A stretch of 64,000 bases of DNA from contig NZ_JAKUJZ010000001.1 in the NCBI RefSeq assembly GCF_022436675.1, positions 186,001 through 250,000 on the forward strand, given 5' to 3'. The number at the start of each line of letters is the position of its first letter. The stretch's first letter is position 1. The translations under genes and the position numbers were made by a program. The DNA comes from Rheinheimera hassiensis. GTDB lineage: Bacteria; Pseudomonadota; Gammaproteobacteria; Enterobacterales; Alteromonadaceae. The notes under the pieces are model-generated. The model ran no database searches, was not told the DNA's origin, and saw only the letters and a list, made by a program, of their open reading frames with translations. Positions 1 through 7,410 of this stretch are shown here, in pieces.

Positions 1-1
1 T

Positions 2-613
2 GAGATCAGACTATTCTGCACTGTCACTGCCAGTTATAGCCATTTGCCCGCTATTCTGGACAGGTTCCGCCTTATGTGTCCCAAAGCAGAAATAAAACTG
101 ACTACCGGTGATGCATCAGCCGCAATCGAAAAAGTCCGTCTAGATGAAGCAGATATTGCCCTGGCTGCCCACCCCACAACCTTACCCGCTAATATGGCTT
201 TTCGCAGTATCGCCAAGCTGCCGGTAATGATGATTGCACCGGTTATTCCCTGCAAAGTGAACGATCTGCTGCAAAAAAAACCTATTCCATGGCAGGATAT
301 ACCGGTTATTCTGCCCGAGCATGGCCCTGCCCGCAGCCGTTTTGATCGCTGGTTGCACGATACCGGCATTAACCCGCCGGTAGTGGCTAAAGTAGATGGA
401 CATGAAGCGATGGTGTCCATGGTAGCCTTGGGCACCGGTATTGCTCTGGCAGCTGACGCAGTAGTGCTACATAGCCCGGTACGTGAGCGGGTTCGCAGCC
501 TGGAGTTGGGGTATCAGTTTGAAGCTTTTGATTTAGGCGTGTGTATGCTGAGCAAACGTTTAAATGAACCGCTGATCCAGGCGTTCTGGCAAGTCGCTGT
601 AGCAAAAAACTAG
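2..613 (+). CDS. ilvY: IlvY, LysR-type regulator of ilvC (5' end cut by window)
   Basis: This is the C-terminal effector-binding part of a LysR-type regulator; the N-terminal helix-turn-helix lies outside the window. The frame is open from base 2, and the product (from ...TVTASYSHLPAILDRF onward) follows E. coli IlvY closely, including KLTTGDA, ILPEHGPAR, GHEAMVSMVALGTGIAL and the final PLIQAFWQ. IlvY activates ilvC, the acetohydroxyacid isomeroreductase gene, in response to its acetolactate-type substrates. In relatives ilvC lies divergently upstream, so it should be just left of this window. The gene ends against a bidirectional terminator shared with sspB. The identity is firm; the ilvC location is inference. 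Confidence 0.9.
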   Translation, partial: EIRLFCTVTASYSHLPAILDRFRLMCPKAEIKLTTGDASAAIEKVRLDEADIALAAHPTTLPANMAFRSIAKLPVMMIAPVIPCKVNDLLQKKPIPWQDIPVILPEHGPARSRFDRWLHDTGINPPVVAKVDGHEAMVSMVALGTGIALAADAVVLHSPVRERVRSLELGYQFEAFDLGVCMLSKRLNEPLIQAFWQVAVAKN

Positions 614-632
614 AAGCTGCCTGAGCAGCTTC
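604..632 (-). terminator. Terminator between ilvY and sspB
   Basis: A perfect 8-bp stem (gaagctgc/gcagcttc, 613-632) has a four-base loop ctga. Read on the minus strand it is followed by CTAG and a run of six T (complement of A 604-609). It is a good intrinsic terminator for the sspA-sspB transcript. The stem also starts on the last base of the ilvY stop codon and may stop ilvY transcripts from the other side. Confidence 0.7.
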
Positions 633-633
633 A

Positions 634-1053
634 TTATTTAATGACTTTCAGGTGTGAGCCTTTCTTTGGTTTCGGTGGCTCAGGATGAATATCGTCGTGG
701 TCAAAGTTTTCACTGAAAATATCAGCTTCATCTTCTTCTTCTTCCAGTGTAAACACTGTACCAGCGCCATTTTCACGGGCATATATTGCTAATACTGCAT
801 TTACCGGAATATAAAGCGAAAATGGCTGACCACCAAAGCGGGCATTAAACGTAACCGCATCATTGCCCAGTTGCAGATTACCCACTGCTGAGGGCGTAAC
901 ATTTAGCACAATCTGGCCATTTTGAATAAACTGAGTCGGTACTTTCACCCGCTCAAAAGTAGCATCAACAACCAGATAAGGCGTGCAATTGTTATCCACA
1001 ATCCACTCGTAAAACGCCCGTAATAAATAAGGGCGGTTTGCCGTCATCTTCAT
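634..1053 (-). CDS. sspB: SspB, ClpXP protease specificity-enhancing adaptor
   Basis: SspB delivers ssrA-tagged proteins from stalled ribosomes, and some other substrates, to the ClpXP protease. The 139-residue product has the family layout: a folded substrate-binding domain of about 115 residues (TANRPYLLRAFYEWIVDNN..., FNARFGG, PLYIPVNAVLAIYARENG-like core), a charged acidic linker (EEEEDEADIFSENFDHDD) and a short basic C-terminal tail ending HLKVIK. That tail matches the XB motif that docks on the ClpX N-domain. It follows sspA with a one-base overlap, the usual gammaproteobacterial operon. Both ends and the tail make the call secure. Confidence 0.95.
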   Translation of the reverse strand: MKMTANRPYLLRAFYEWIVDNNCTPYLVVDATFERVKVPTQFIQNGQIVLNVTPSAVGNLQLGNDAVTFNARFGGQPFSLYIPVNAVLAIYARENGAGTVFTLEEEEDEADIFSENFDHDDIHPEPPKPKKGSHLKVIK

Positions 1054-1691
1054 TAGAACTTCATTCCTCTGCGGATCTCACGCTCAATATCTGTTAAAGA
1101 TGCCTGGAATGCGTCACGTTCAAAAATGCGCGTCATGTAGTTTTTCAGCTCTTTACTACCCGGACCGTTCAGCTCAATACCCAGTAAAGGCAAACGCCAT
1201 AGCAAGGCAGCCATGTAGCAATCGACCAGCCCAAATTCTTCACTCATAAAGAATGGCGCTTCGTTAAACAGCGGCGCTATAGATAACAAGCCTTCTTTCA
1301 GCTCCTGACGTGCCGTTGCAGCGTTGTCGTCACCGCCCAGAATAGCTGCAGCCTGGCGATACCAGTCTTTTTCAATGCGGTACATCATCAGCCGCGCCTG
1401 GCCACGTGCAACCGGATACACCGGCATCAATGGCGGATGCGGAAAACGCTCATCCAGGTATTCCATAATAATATTGGCTTGATACAGCGCCAGCTCACGA
1501 TCAAGCAAAGTTGGCAGGCTACCATACGGGTTTACTTCGTACAGATCCTCCGGCAAATTATCTTGTGCGACCTGAAGAATATCGACAGTTACGCCTTTTT
1601 CAGCCAGTACTATACGTACCTGATGACTGAACATGTCATCAGCTGCTGAGAACAATGTCATCACAGGGCGTTTATTGGCAGTGATCGCCAT
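1053..1691 (-). CDS. sspA: SspA, stringent starvation protein A
   Basis: SspA is a glutathione-S-transferase-fold protein without GST activity that binds RNA polymerase and helps in starvation and acid tolerance. The 212-residue product starts NKRPVMTLFSAADDMFSHQVRIVLAEKG, the family's thioredoxin-like N-terminal domain, followed by the PYGSLPTLLDR turn and an all-helical C-terminal domain with the DCYMAALLWRLP segment. The stop overlaps the sspB start by one base. A terminator-like hairpin for the upstream pet operon lies between petC and sspA, so sspA probably has its own promoter in the short gap or within the end of petC. Confidence 0.95.
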   Translation of the reverse strand: MAITANKRPVMTLFSAADDMFSHQVRIVLAEKGVTVDILQVAQDNLPEDLYEVNPYGSLPTLLDRELALYQANIIMEYLDERFPHPPLMPVYPVARGQARLMMYRIEKDWYRQAAAILGGDDNAATARQELKEGLLSIAPLFNEAPFFMSEEFGLVDCYMAALLWRLPLLGIELNGPGSKELKNYMTRIFERDAFQASLTDIEREIRRGMKF

Positions 1692-1711
1692 GTCTTCCTC
1701 CGGTAAAATCT

Positions 1712-1741
1712 AAAAAACGGCAAAGGGGCGCGAAGGCCCCT
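1712..1741 (-). terminator. Terminator after petABC
   Basis: A 6-bp GC-rich stem (aggggc/gcccct, 1724-1741) with a six-base loop is followed on the minus strand by TTGCCG and six T (complement of A 1712-1717). It lies between petC and sspA on their shared strand and should end most petABC transcripts before sspA. Confidence 0.6.
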
Positions 1742-1751
1742 GTAAACATAT

Positions 1752-1768
1752 CTAGTTGATATAACTAG
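1752..1768. promoter_or_regulatory. Inverted repeat between petC and sspA
   Basis: A perfect inverted repeat with 6-bp arms (ctagtt/aactag) and a 5-bp spacer touches the petC stop codon. It could be an operator or promoter-proximal site for sspA, about 60 bp upstream of the sspA start. No regulator is identifiable from the sequence. Confidence 0.3.
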
Positions 1769-2506
1769 TTAATGTACATCTTTCCAATATTCTTTCTTCA
1801 GCAAATAAGCCAGCACAAAGAAAATCAGCAGGAACACCATAACCTTGGTACCAAGTTCACGAGCTTCCAGTTTTGTTGGCTCACCAACGTATTCCAGGTA
1901 GTTTACCAGATCTGCAACAGCGCGATCATATTCTTCTGCGTTAAGCTCACCGCTACCGTCTGTACTAAGGCCAACATAAACTTCTTTTGACTCACCATCT
2001 ACCAGCCGGGTTTCATAAGCTTTGTATGGCATGCCCTGCAGCTCCTGTAACACGTGTGGCATACCAACTAATGGGAACACCTCATTGTTTACACCGAAGG
2101 GGCGTGACGGGTCGGCATAGAAGCTGCGTAAATAGGTATATAACCAATCAGGTCCACGCACACGGGCTACGTTAGTCAAATCCGGTGGCGTGGCACCAAA
2201 CCACTTCTCACCATCTTTTGCTGACATATTGTTGGTAATATGATCACCAACTTTCTCCCCCGTGAACATCAGGTTCTCCACCCCGACATCTTCCGGGATG
2301 TCTAAATCACTAAAAGTACGTGAATAGCGCTGATACTGCATCTGGTGGCAACCCAGGCAGTAGTTCTGAAACAACCTGGCACCGTTTTGCAGTGACGCTT
2401 TATCTGTCAGATCAATAGGTGCTTTGTCCAGATGCACAGACGGGCCGGCAGCCATCGCCCATGACGACGCTACCAATGCAATTACTGAAAATAAGTTCTT
2501 CATCAT
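1769..2506 (-). CDS. petC: Cytochrome c1 subunit of cytochrome bc1 complex
   Basis: This is the haem-c subunit of ubiquinol:cytochrome c oxidoreductase; it takes electrons from the Rieske protein and passes them to soluble cytochrome c in the periplasm. The 245-residue product has a cleavable signal peptide (about 1-20, ending MAA), a haem-binding CLGCH motif (Cys50, Cys53, His54), a likely axial methionine (Met149 in LVGMP) and one C-terminal membrane anchor (about 219-238, KVMVFLLIFFVLAYLL) followed by a short basic tail. The start overlaps the petB stop (TGATG arrangement), so the three subunits are translationally coupled in the order Rieske, b, c1. Confidence 0.97.
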   Translation of the reverse strand: MMKNLFSVIALVASSWAMAAGPSVHLDKAPIDLTDKASLQNGARLFQNYCLGCHQMQYQRYSRTFSDLDIPEDVGVENLMFTGEKVGDHITNNMSAKDGEKWFGATPPDLTNVARVRGPDWLYTYLRSFYADPSRPFGVNNEVFPLVGMPHVLQELQGMPYKAYETRLVDGESKEVYVGLSTDGSGELNAEEYDRAVADLVNYLEYVGEPTKLEARELGTKVMVFLLIFFVLAYLLKKEYWKDVH

Positions 2507-3780
2507 CAGGTTAACCTTACTGGTAATGGCTTGGTTTTTTCATTCTTGCTGTAAAACCACAACAAAATAAAGAAGCCAAAGTATGTAAATGAGAATATCT
2601 GTGCCAATAAGGTATACAGACCCTCAGCTGGCAACACACCTAATACACCCAGAGCTACAAAGCTGATACAGAAGTTGATCAGATTCGCAGTATGTAAACC
2701 ACTACGATAACGGATAGAACGTACCCGGCCTCTATCCAGCCAAGGCAATAATGCTAATGCCACAATAGCGGCAAACATAGCTACAGCGCCCATAAATGGA
2801 TGAGGAATCGCCCGTAAAATGGCATAAAACGGTGTAAAATACCAAACAGGTGCAATATGTGCAGGCGTTTTCAAGGCGTTTGCCGGCTCAAAGTTAGGCG
2901 GCTCCAGGAAGTAACCACCACCTTCAGGGAAGAAGAAGATAACCCAGGCAAAAATCAGCAGGAAGCCAGCAACGCCAAGTAAATCTTTCACTGTGTAGTA
3001 CGGATGGAAAGGGATCGCATCTACAATGATCTTCTTACCACCACGGGTAAAGTACTGGTGGAAAGTGAATTTTTTATCTGCTTCAGTCTGCTCAACCGTG
3101 CCGTCGTTATCTTTTTTTATTTCGATACCGTCAGGGTTATTCGAGCCTACCTCGTGCAACGCCATAATGTGCAGAAACACTAAAATCACTAACACTAGTG
3201 GCAGTGCAATCACATGTAGTGCAAAGAAGCGGTTTAACGTGGCGCCTGAGATAACGTAGTCACCACGTATCCATAGGGTTAAATCTTCACCAACAAAAGG
3301 TATAGTACCAAAGATACCGATAATTACCTGTGCTCCCCAGAACGACATCTGCCCCCAGGGCAACAAATAACCCATAAACGCTTCAGCCATTAACACCAGG
3401 AAAATCAGCATACCGAAAATCCACAGCAGCTCGCGTGGTTTCTGGTAAGAGCCATACATCATGCCGCGTAGCATGTGTAAGTAAACCACAACGAAAAACG
3501 CCGAAGCGCCGGTAGAATGCATATAGCGCAGCAGCCAGCCGTAATCTACGTCACGCATAATGTATTCAACAGAGGCAAAAGCGCCATCTGCTGATGGCAC
3601 ATAGTTCATCGTTAACCAGACACCTGTCAGGATCTGATTAACCAGCACCAACATGGCCAGCGAGCCAAAGAAGTACCAGAAGTTAAAGTTTTTTGGCGCC
3701 GGATACTGCATAACATGCAGATTCATCTTATCCATAAAGGGTAAGCGGTATTCAATCCAGCTCATCAGATTTTTAAACAT
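2506..3780 (-). CDS. petB: Cytochrome b subunit of cytochrome bc1 complex
   Basis: This is the two-haem, eight-helix membrane core of the bc1 complex, carrying the quinol-oxidising and quinone-reducing sites. At 424 residues it is the full-length bacterial form, not the split b6/subunit IV type. Visible hallmarks are the helix B/D haem regions (YMHSTGASAFFVVVYLHMLRG and RFFALHVIALPLVL) and the LLPWGQMSFWGAQVI segment. The PEF-type loop near the Qo site reads PPNFEPANAL, and APVWYFTPFYAILRAIP begins the C-terminal half. One-base TGATG overlaps on both sides tie it to petA and petC. Confidence 0.97.
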   Translation of the reverse strand: MFKNLMSWIEYRLPFMDKMNLHVMQYPAPKNFNFWYFFGSLAMLVLVNQILTGVWLTMNYVPSADGAFASVEYIMRDVDYGWLLRYMHSTGASAFFVVVYLHMLRGMMYGSYQKPRELLWIFGMLIFLVLMAEAFMGYLLPWGQMSFWGAQVIIGIFGTIPFVGEDLTLWIRGDYVISGATLNRFFALHVIALPLVLVILVFLHIMALHEVGSNNPDGIEIKKDNDGTVEQTEADKKFTFHQYFTRGGKKIIVDAIPFHPYYTVKDLLGVAGFLLIFAWVIFFFPEGGGYFLEPPNFEPANALKTPAHIAPVWYFTPFYAILRAIPHPFMGAVAMFAAIVALALLPWLDRGRVRSIRYRSGLHTANLINFCISFVALGVLGVLPAEGLYTLLAQIFSFTYFGFFILLWFYSKNEKTKPLPVRLT

Positions 3781-4370
3781 CAGACAGTCCCCTCATCTTC
3801 ACCAATCACAATGGTATTGTCGTCGATAAACATATACGGAGGGATCTGTAGGTTTTTCGGCGCGGGTACGCTTTGAAATACACGACCGGCCATATCAAAC
3901 TTAGAACCGTGACAAGGGCAGAAAAAACCTGATTTAACGCCTTCTACCTGAGCGGCAAAATCATTAATGATATAAGTTGGTGAACAGCCCAGGTGCGTAC
4001 AGATACCAACCGCAACAAAAATCTCCGGCTTTTTCGAGCGGTGACGGTTTTGTGCATAAGCAGGTTGTTGTTCAACTTCAGATTCGGGATCACGCAGTTT
4101 ATCTTCGTGTGTAGCCAGCTCATCCAGCATAGCTTGAGGCCGTTTTACAATCCATACTGGCTTACCACGCCATTCAACCCGAATTAACTGACCCGGCTCA
4201 AGCTTACTGATGTCCGCACTGACCGCTGCCCCAGCCTGTTTTGCCTTTTCACTTGGCATCCAGGACGCGACAAAAGGCACAGCAGCTCCGACAGCACCCA
4301 CGCCCCCTACAACTGAGGTTGCAATGGTAAGGAAGCGGCGGCGACCATGATCTACAGGCGCATTGCTCAT
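3780..4370 (-). CDS. petA: Rieske iron-sulfur subunit of cytochrome bc1 complex
   Basis: This is the 2Fe-2S subunit that takes the first electron from ubiquinol at the Qo site. The 196-residue product starts with a Tat-type uncleaved signal anchor (GRRRFLTIATSVVGG, about 9-36), as expected for a protein folded with its cluster before export. The Rieske boxes are CTHLGC (Cys124, His126, Cys129) and CPCHGS (Cys151, Cys153, His154). By comparison with characterised Rieske proteins Cys124, His126, Cys151 and His154 hold the cluster and Cys129-Cys153 form the disulfide. It is the first gene of petABC; the leader upstream carries two inverted repeats and a good -10 box. Confidence 0.97.
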   Translation of the reverse strand: MSNAPVDHGRRRFLTIATSVVGGVGAVGAAVPFVASWMPSEKAKQAGAAVSADISKLEPGQLIRVEWRGKPVWIVKRPQAMLDELATHEDKLRDPESEVEQQPAYAQNRHRSKKPEIFVAVGICTHLGCSPTYIINDFAAQVEGVKSGFFCPCHGSKFDMAGRVFQSVPAPKNLQIPPYMFIDDNTIVIGEDEGTV

Positions 4371-4389
4371 CCACTCATCTCCACGTTAA

Positions 4390-4423
4390 CGCTTAAACAG
4401 AATTTAAGCGGCTGAATTTCAGC
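4390..4423. promoter_or_regulatory. Two adjacent inverted repeats in the petA leader
   Basis: The first repeat (4390-4410) has perfect 8-bp arms cgcttaaa/tttaagcg around cagaa. The second (4411-4423) directly follows, with 6-bp arms gctgaa/ttcagc around one base. They lie 20-53 bp upstream of the petA ATG and just downstream of a TATAAT box, so they could be an operator, an mRNA 5' stem-loop or both. The regulator is unknown. Confidence 0.4.
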
Positions 4424-4427
4424 AATT

Positions 4428-4433
4428 ATTATA
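4428..4433 (-). promoter_or_regulatory. Candidate -10 box for petABC
   Basis: On the minus strand this reads TATAAT, 58 bp upstream of the petA start. The -35 region at 16-18 bp spacing is poor, so the promoter may need an activator. The predicted transcript start falls inside the neighbouring inverted repeat at 4411-4423. Confidence 0.4.
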
Positions 4434-4580
4434 AATCGAAAAAATATCGCCGATCATAATGAAAAGCCCTGCTTTACACAAGGATTAAGGCGGGCTGAAT
4501 CAGTATTATCTTAAAGCTTTGCGTTATACGGCAAGCTATAGCCGCCAGTTTACAGCAACAAAACAACACAAATTATAGGC

Positions 4581-4609
4581 GAAAAAAACCCGGCAACAGG
4601 TGCCGGGTT
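4581..4609 (-). terminator. Terminator after rplM-rpsI
   Basis: A perfect 9-bp stem (aacccggca/tgccgggtt, 4587-4609) with a five-base loop is followed on the minus strand by a T run (complement of the A stretch from 4582). It stands 19 bases after the rpsI stop and is a textbook intrinsic terminator for the ribosomal protein operon. Confidence 0.85.
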
Positions 4610-4628
4610 CTGGTACTTGATAAAACGA

Positions 4629-5021
4629 TTAACGTTTTGAGTACTGTGGACGTTTACGTGCTTTACGCAGACCCACTTTCTTACGTTCAACCTGACGGGC
4701 GTCACGGGTAACGAAGCCTGCTTTACGCAGTGCAGGACGCAGTGACTCGTCGAACTCCATCAGTGCACGGGTAATACCGTGACGGATAGCGCCGGCCTGA
4801 CCGCTGATACCACCACCTTTAACAGTGATGTACAGGTCGAATTTCTCAACCATACCAACTAGCTCTAATGGTTGTTTAACAATCATACAAGCAGTTTCGC
4901 GGCCAAAGTATTCAGTTAACGCGCGCTGATTAACAACGATGTTACCTGAACCGGCTTTGATGAATACACGGGCCGTTGAGCTTTTACGACGACCAGTTCC
5001 GTAATATTGATTCTGTGCCAT
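4629..5021 (-). CDS. rpsI: 30S ribosomal protein S9
   Basis: S9 is a 30S head protein whose C-terminal tail reaches the P-site tRNA. The 130-residue length is exact for the family, with the start [18 protein letters not shown], the [17 protein letters not shown] core and the conserved basic tail ending RPQYSKR, whose last arginine contacts tRNA. It is second in the rplM-rpsI operon, 12 bases after rplM, and is followed by a strong terminator. Confidence 0.98.
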   Translation of the reverse strand: MAQNQYYGTGRRKSSTARVFIKAGSGNIVVNQRALTEYFGRETACMIVKQPLELVGMVEKFDLYITVKGGGISGQAGAIRHGITRALMEFDESLRPALRKAGFVTRDARQVERKKVGLRKARKRPQYSKR

Positions 5022-5033
5022 GTTATGCTCCGA

Positions 5034-5462
5034 TTAAATATCTAATACTTGCGGTTGCTGAGCGGCATGTTGATGCTCGGCGCCGGCGTAAACTTTCAAC
5101 TTACGGAACATAGCGCGGCCCAGCGGGCCTTTTGGTAACATGCCTTTAATAGCAAGTTCCAGAACCATTTCTGGTTTCTTCGCGATCAATTTCTCGAAGC
5201 TGATTTCCTTGATACCACCAGGGAAGCCAGTGTGAGAATAATACATTTTGTTCTGTGCTTTGTTGCCGGTAACAGCCACTTTTTCCGCGTTTACCACGAT
5301 GATGTAATCACCGGTATCCACATGTGGGGTGTACTCTGGCTTGTGCTTTCCACGTAAACGGGCAGCGATTTCTGTTGCGATACGGCCCAGTGTTTTACCT
5401 GACGCATCAACAACGAACCAGTCGCGGGTTACGCTTTCTGGCTTAGCAGTAAAAGTTTTCAT
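5034..5462 (-). CDS. rplM: 50S ribosomal protein L13
   Basis: L13 is an early-assembly 50S protein that also acts as an autogenous repressor of its own operon in E. coli. The 142-residue product is full length, with the [14 protein letters not shown] start region, [23 protein letters not shown] and [20 protein letters not shown]. It heads the rplM-rpsI operon. Upstream are a TATAAT box with a GC-rich discriminator and a leader that can fold into a bulged hairpin, which is where L13 feedback control would be expected. Confidence 0.98.
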   Translation of the reverse strand: MKTFTAKPESVTRDWFVVDASGKTLGRIATEIAARLRGKHKPEYTPHVDTGDYIIVVNAEKVAVTGNKAQNKMYYSHTGFPGGIKEISFEKLIAKKPEMVLELAIKGMLPKGPLGRAMFRKLKVYAGAEHQHAAQQPQVLDI

Positions 5463-5524
5463 TTATCTATCCAAAAATAACTTAGTTACACCTGACACCG
5501 TGCAGGGCTGATGCAGCGGATGTC

Positions 5525-5564
5525 GTTAGCGTACCCCTTCGAGTACAAAAACTACCGGGCTAAC
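5525..5564 (-). promoter_or_regulatory. rplM: Bulged hairpin in rplM leader, candidate L13 autoregulatory element
   Basis: On the minus strand the leader RNA can form an outer stem GUUAGC/GCUAAC with a 12-base one-sided bulge, stacked on an inner GUAC/GUAC stem with an eight-base loop. On the 3' side the inner and outer strands are contiguous (GUACGCUAAC). It sits between a TATAAT box and the rplM start. L13 represses its own mRNA in E. coli through the leader, so a repressor-binding role is plausible but inferred. Confidence 0.45.
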
Positions 5565-5598
5565 GGCAGTATTAGGCTGTAACGTAGGCCGGGCGCGG

Positions 5599-5604
5599 AT
5601 TATA
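5599..5604 (-). promoter_or_regulatory. -10 box of rplM-rpsI promoter
   Basis: It reads TATAAT on the minus strand, 137 bp upstream of the rplM start. A very GC-rich discriminator follows immediately (CCGCGCCCGGCC), typical of promoters repressed by ppGpp/DksA during the stringent response. The -35 element is weak. Stringent control is inference from the discriminator. Confidence 0.55.
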
Positions 5605-5665
5605 TATTAACCAATTATAAAAATCAGCACTCTGTGCAGAAATTTCCACTGAAATGGCAAAAAAA

Positions 5666-6757
5666 CTATGGCAGGTGCGCTTTGGCCAGATAATCACGTG
5701 ATTGCATTTCCTGCAACCGGCTGATGCAGCGTTTAAATTCAAAATTTAAAATGCCTTCGGTATAAAGTTGCTCCAACGCAGCTTCTGCCGAAATAATCAG
5801 CTTAACGTGGCGCTCATAAAACTCATCTACCAGGGCAATAAAACGCCGAGCTACGTCATCATTTTGCCGCCCCATTGTTTTAACATCAGACAGCAACACC
5901 GTATGATAACAGCGGCTTAGCTCCATATAGTCATATTGGCTGCGCGCAGTTTCACATAATTCATTAAACGCAAACCAGACTATACCGTCAGCTTCATGCC
6001 GGGCGTTCAGTTTACGGTTGGCAACTTCTATTTGAGCATCTTGCTGGCGCGGCTCTGCTGATAGCGCATTAAAGTACTGCAACAGGTTTGTTTCTGCCGG
6101 CGTATCAAGCGGAAAATGGTAAATTTCAGCTTTTTCCAGCGTGCGCAGCCGGTAGTCTATACCGCTGTCTACATTGACGGTTTGTGTATGTTGCTTAATT
6201 AAAGCGATTGCCGGCAAAAACCGGGCACGCTGCAGACCGTTACGATACAGACCATCGGGCTCAATATTTGACGTTGCCACTAATGTAATACCGCGCGCAA
6301 ACAGAGCTTGCATTAAAGTACCAAGGATCATGGCATCCGTAATATCTGAGACAAAAAACTCGTCAAAACACAGAATGTCGGTTTCCTGTTTAAACTTATC
6401 TGCCACTTTTTCCAATGGGTCACTGACACCTTTTTGCAACTTCAGCTCTTCATGCACCCGGTGCATAAAGCGGTGAAAATGTATCCGCAGTTTACGGGTG
6501 GTTGGCAGGCATTCGTAAAAGGTATCTACCAGATAGGTTTTACCACGCCCTACTCCGCCCCAGAAATACAGGCCTTTTAGTGGCTGCTGTACCGTTGTTT
6601 TGCCGGTAAGCCGCTGCCACAATGAAGGTGAGGCTGGCTTGTAGCTGACAATATCATCATAAAGTCGCTGCAACTGGGCAACAGCAAAAGCCTGCGCCGC
6701 ATCATGCTGAAAGTCATCCCGCGTTAAATCCTGCTGGTATTTTTCTAATGGTGTCAT
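5666..6757 (-). CDS. zapE: ZapE, cell-division AAA-type ATPase
   Basis: ZapE (YhcM, AFG1 family) is an ATPase that binds the Z-ring and modulates FtsZ assembly. The product has Walker A GGVGRGKT (about residues 67-74 from the chosen start), Walker B-like ILCFDEFFVSD, the sensor TSNIEPDGLYRNGLQRARFLPAI and the C-terminal arginine region ELSRCYHTVLLSDVKTMG. I take the ATG at 6757 (363 residues, MTPLEKYQQDL) as the start because it fits the usual family length. An in-frame TTG at 6787 would add ten residues. Neither has a clear ribosome-binding site. It lies next to rplM and divergent from zapG, the usual order in this class. Confidence 0.93.
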   Translation of the reverse strand: MTPLEKYQQDLTRDDFQHDAAQAFAVAQLQRLYDDIVSYKPASPSLWQRLTGKTTVQQPLKGLYFWGGVGRGKTYLVDTFYECLPTTRKLRIHFHRFMHRVHEELKLQKGVSDPLEKVADKFKQETDILCFDEFFVSDITDAMILGTLMQALFARGITLVATSNIEPDGLYRNGLQRARFLPAIALIKQHTQTVNVDSGIDYRLRTLEKAEIYHFPLDTPAETNLLQYFNALSAEPRQQDAQIEVANRKLNARHEADGIVWFAFNELCETARSQYDYMELSRCYHTVLLSDVKTMGRQNDDVARRFIALVDEFYERHVKLIISAEAALEQLYTEGILNFEFKRCISRLQEMQSRDYLAKAHLP

Positions 6758-6882
6758 CTGAGTACTACTTGAAAGCTGGCACGCCAAGCCCTAAATAAGA
6801 GCATTAATAGTAACATGCCTTACCACTCTGGATAAGAAGTTAGGTTACACTTATTGCTGAATTTACCCCCGCAGGAGTTGTT

Positions 6883-7323
6883 ATGGAATATATGTACGCT
6901 GCAGCCTGGCTTATCGCCGGTTTAGTGATAGGTGCAGGCATCACACGCTGGTTAACGCTGAAACAGTTTAACAAGCATAAACTGCAGCTGGAACTGGAAG
7001 AAAGCCAAACTCAATTAAAGCAATACCGGCACGATGTTTCAGAGCATCTGGAAACCACCAACCAGCTCATGACCCAGCTGCAGGATAATTACGCCCGTAT
7101 TGCCCGCCATATTGCCGACTCCAAAATGCAGCTGGTCGAACGCCCGACAGAGTCCGTACGCCAGGATATAAACTATCTGTCCGGTGACACCGCAGCCTAT
7201 ATTCGCCAGTCGCTGAATCAAATTGACGAGAAACGCCGGGTTTATTCTACCGCAGAGCAACAACCGCGCGATTACTCTGCTGAAGCCAGCGGAATAATTA
7301 AGCAACGTAAACCTGCGGAATAA
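6883..7323 (+). CDS. zapG: ZapG/YhcB, DUF1043 envelope and division protein
   Basis: This is an inner-membrane protein of the YhcB family, which coordinates cell division, peptidoglycan and LPS synthesis in enteric bacteria. The 146-residue product has one N-terminal membrane helix (about 4-23, AAAWLIAGLVIGAGITRWL), a long alpha-helical coiled-coil region (about 30-90) and a disordered tail, which is the family architecture. An AGGAG ribosome-binding site stands before the ATG. It precedes degQ and is divergent from zapE. Confidence 0.9.
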   Translation: MEYMYAAAWLIAGLVIGAGITRWLTLKQFNKHKLQLELEESQTQLKQYRHDVSEHLETTNQLMTQLQDNYARIARHIADSKMQLVERPTESVRQDINYLSGDTAAYIRQSLNQIDEKRRVYSTAEQQPRDYSAEASGIIKQRKPAE

Positions 7324-7350
7324 TTTGTTACACAAAGCAAAACCGTCAGC

Positions 7351-7379
7351 TGAACTTTTTTCATTACGACACGTTCTTA
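7351..7379 (+). promoter_or_regulatory. Possible sigma-E type promoter for degQ
   Basis: The sequence tGAACTT (7351-7357), a 17-bp spacer and TCTTA (7375-7379) resemble the sigma-E pattern GGAACTT-N16-TCTGA, ending about 31 bp upstream of the degQ start. Mismatches in both boxes make this weak. Sigma-E control would make sense for an envelope protease but is inference. Confidence 0.3.
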
Positions 7380-7410
7380 GTCGCACAATGTTAAAGGAGA
7401 CTATTACGCT

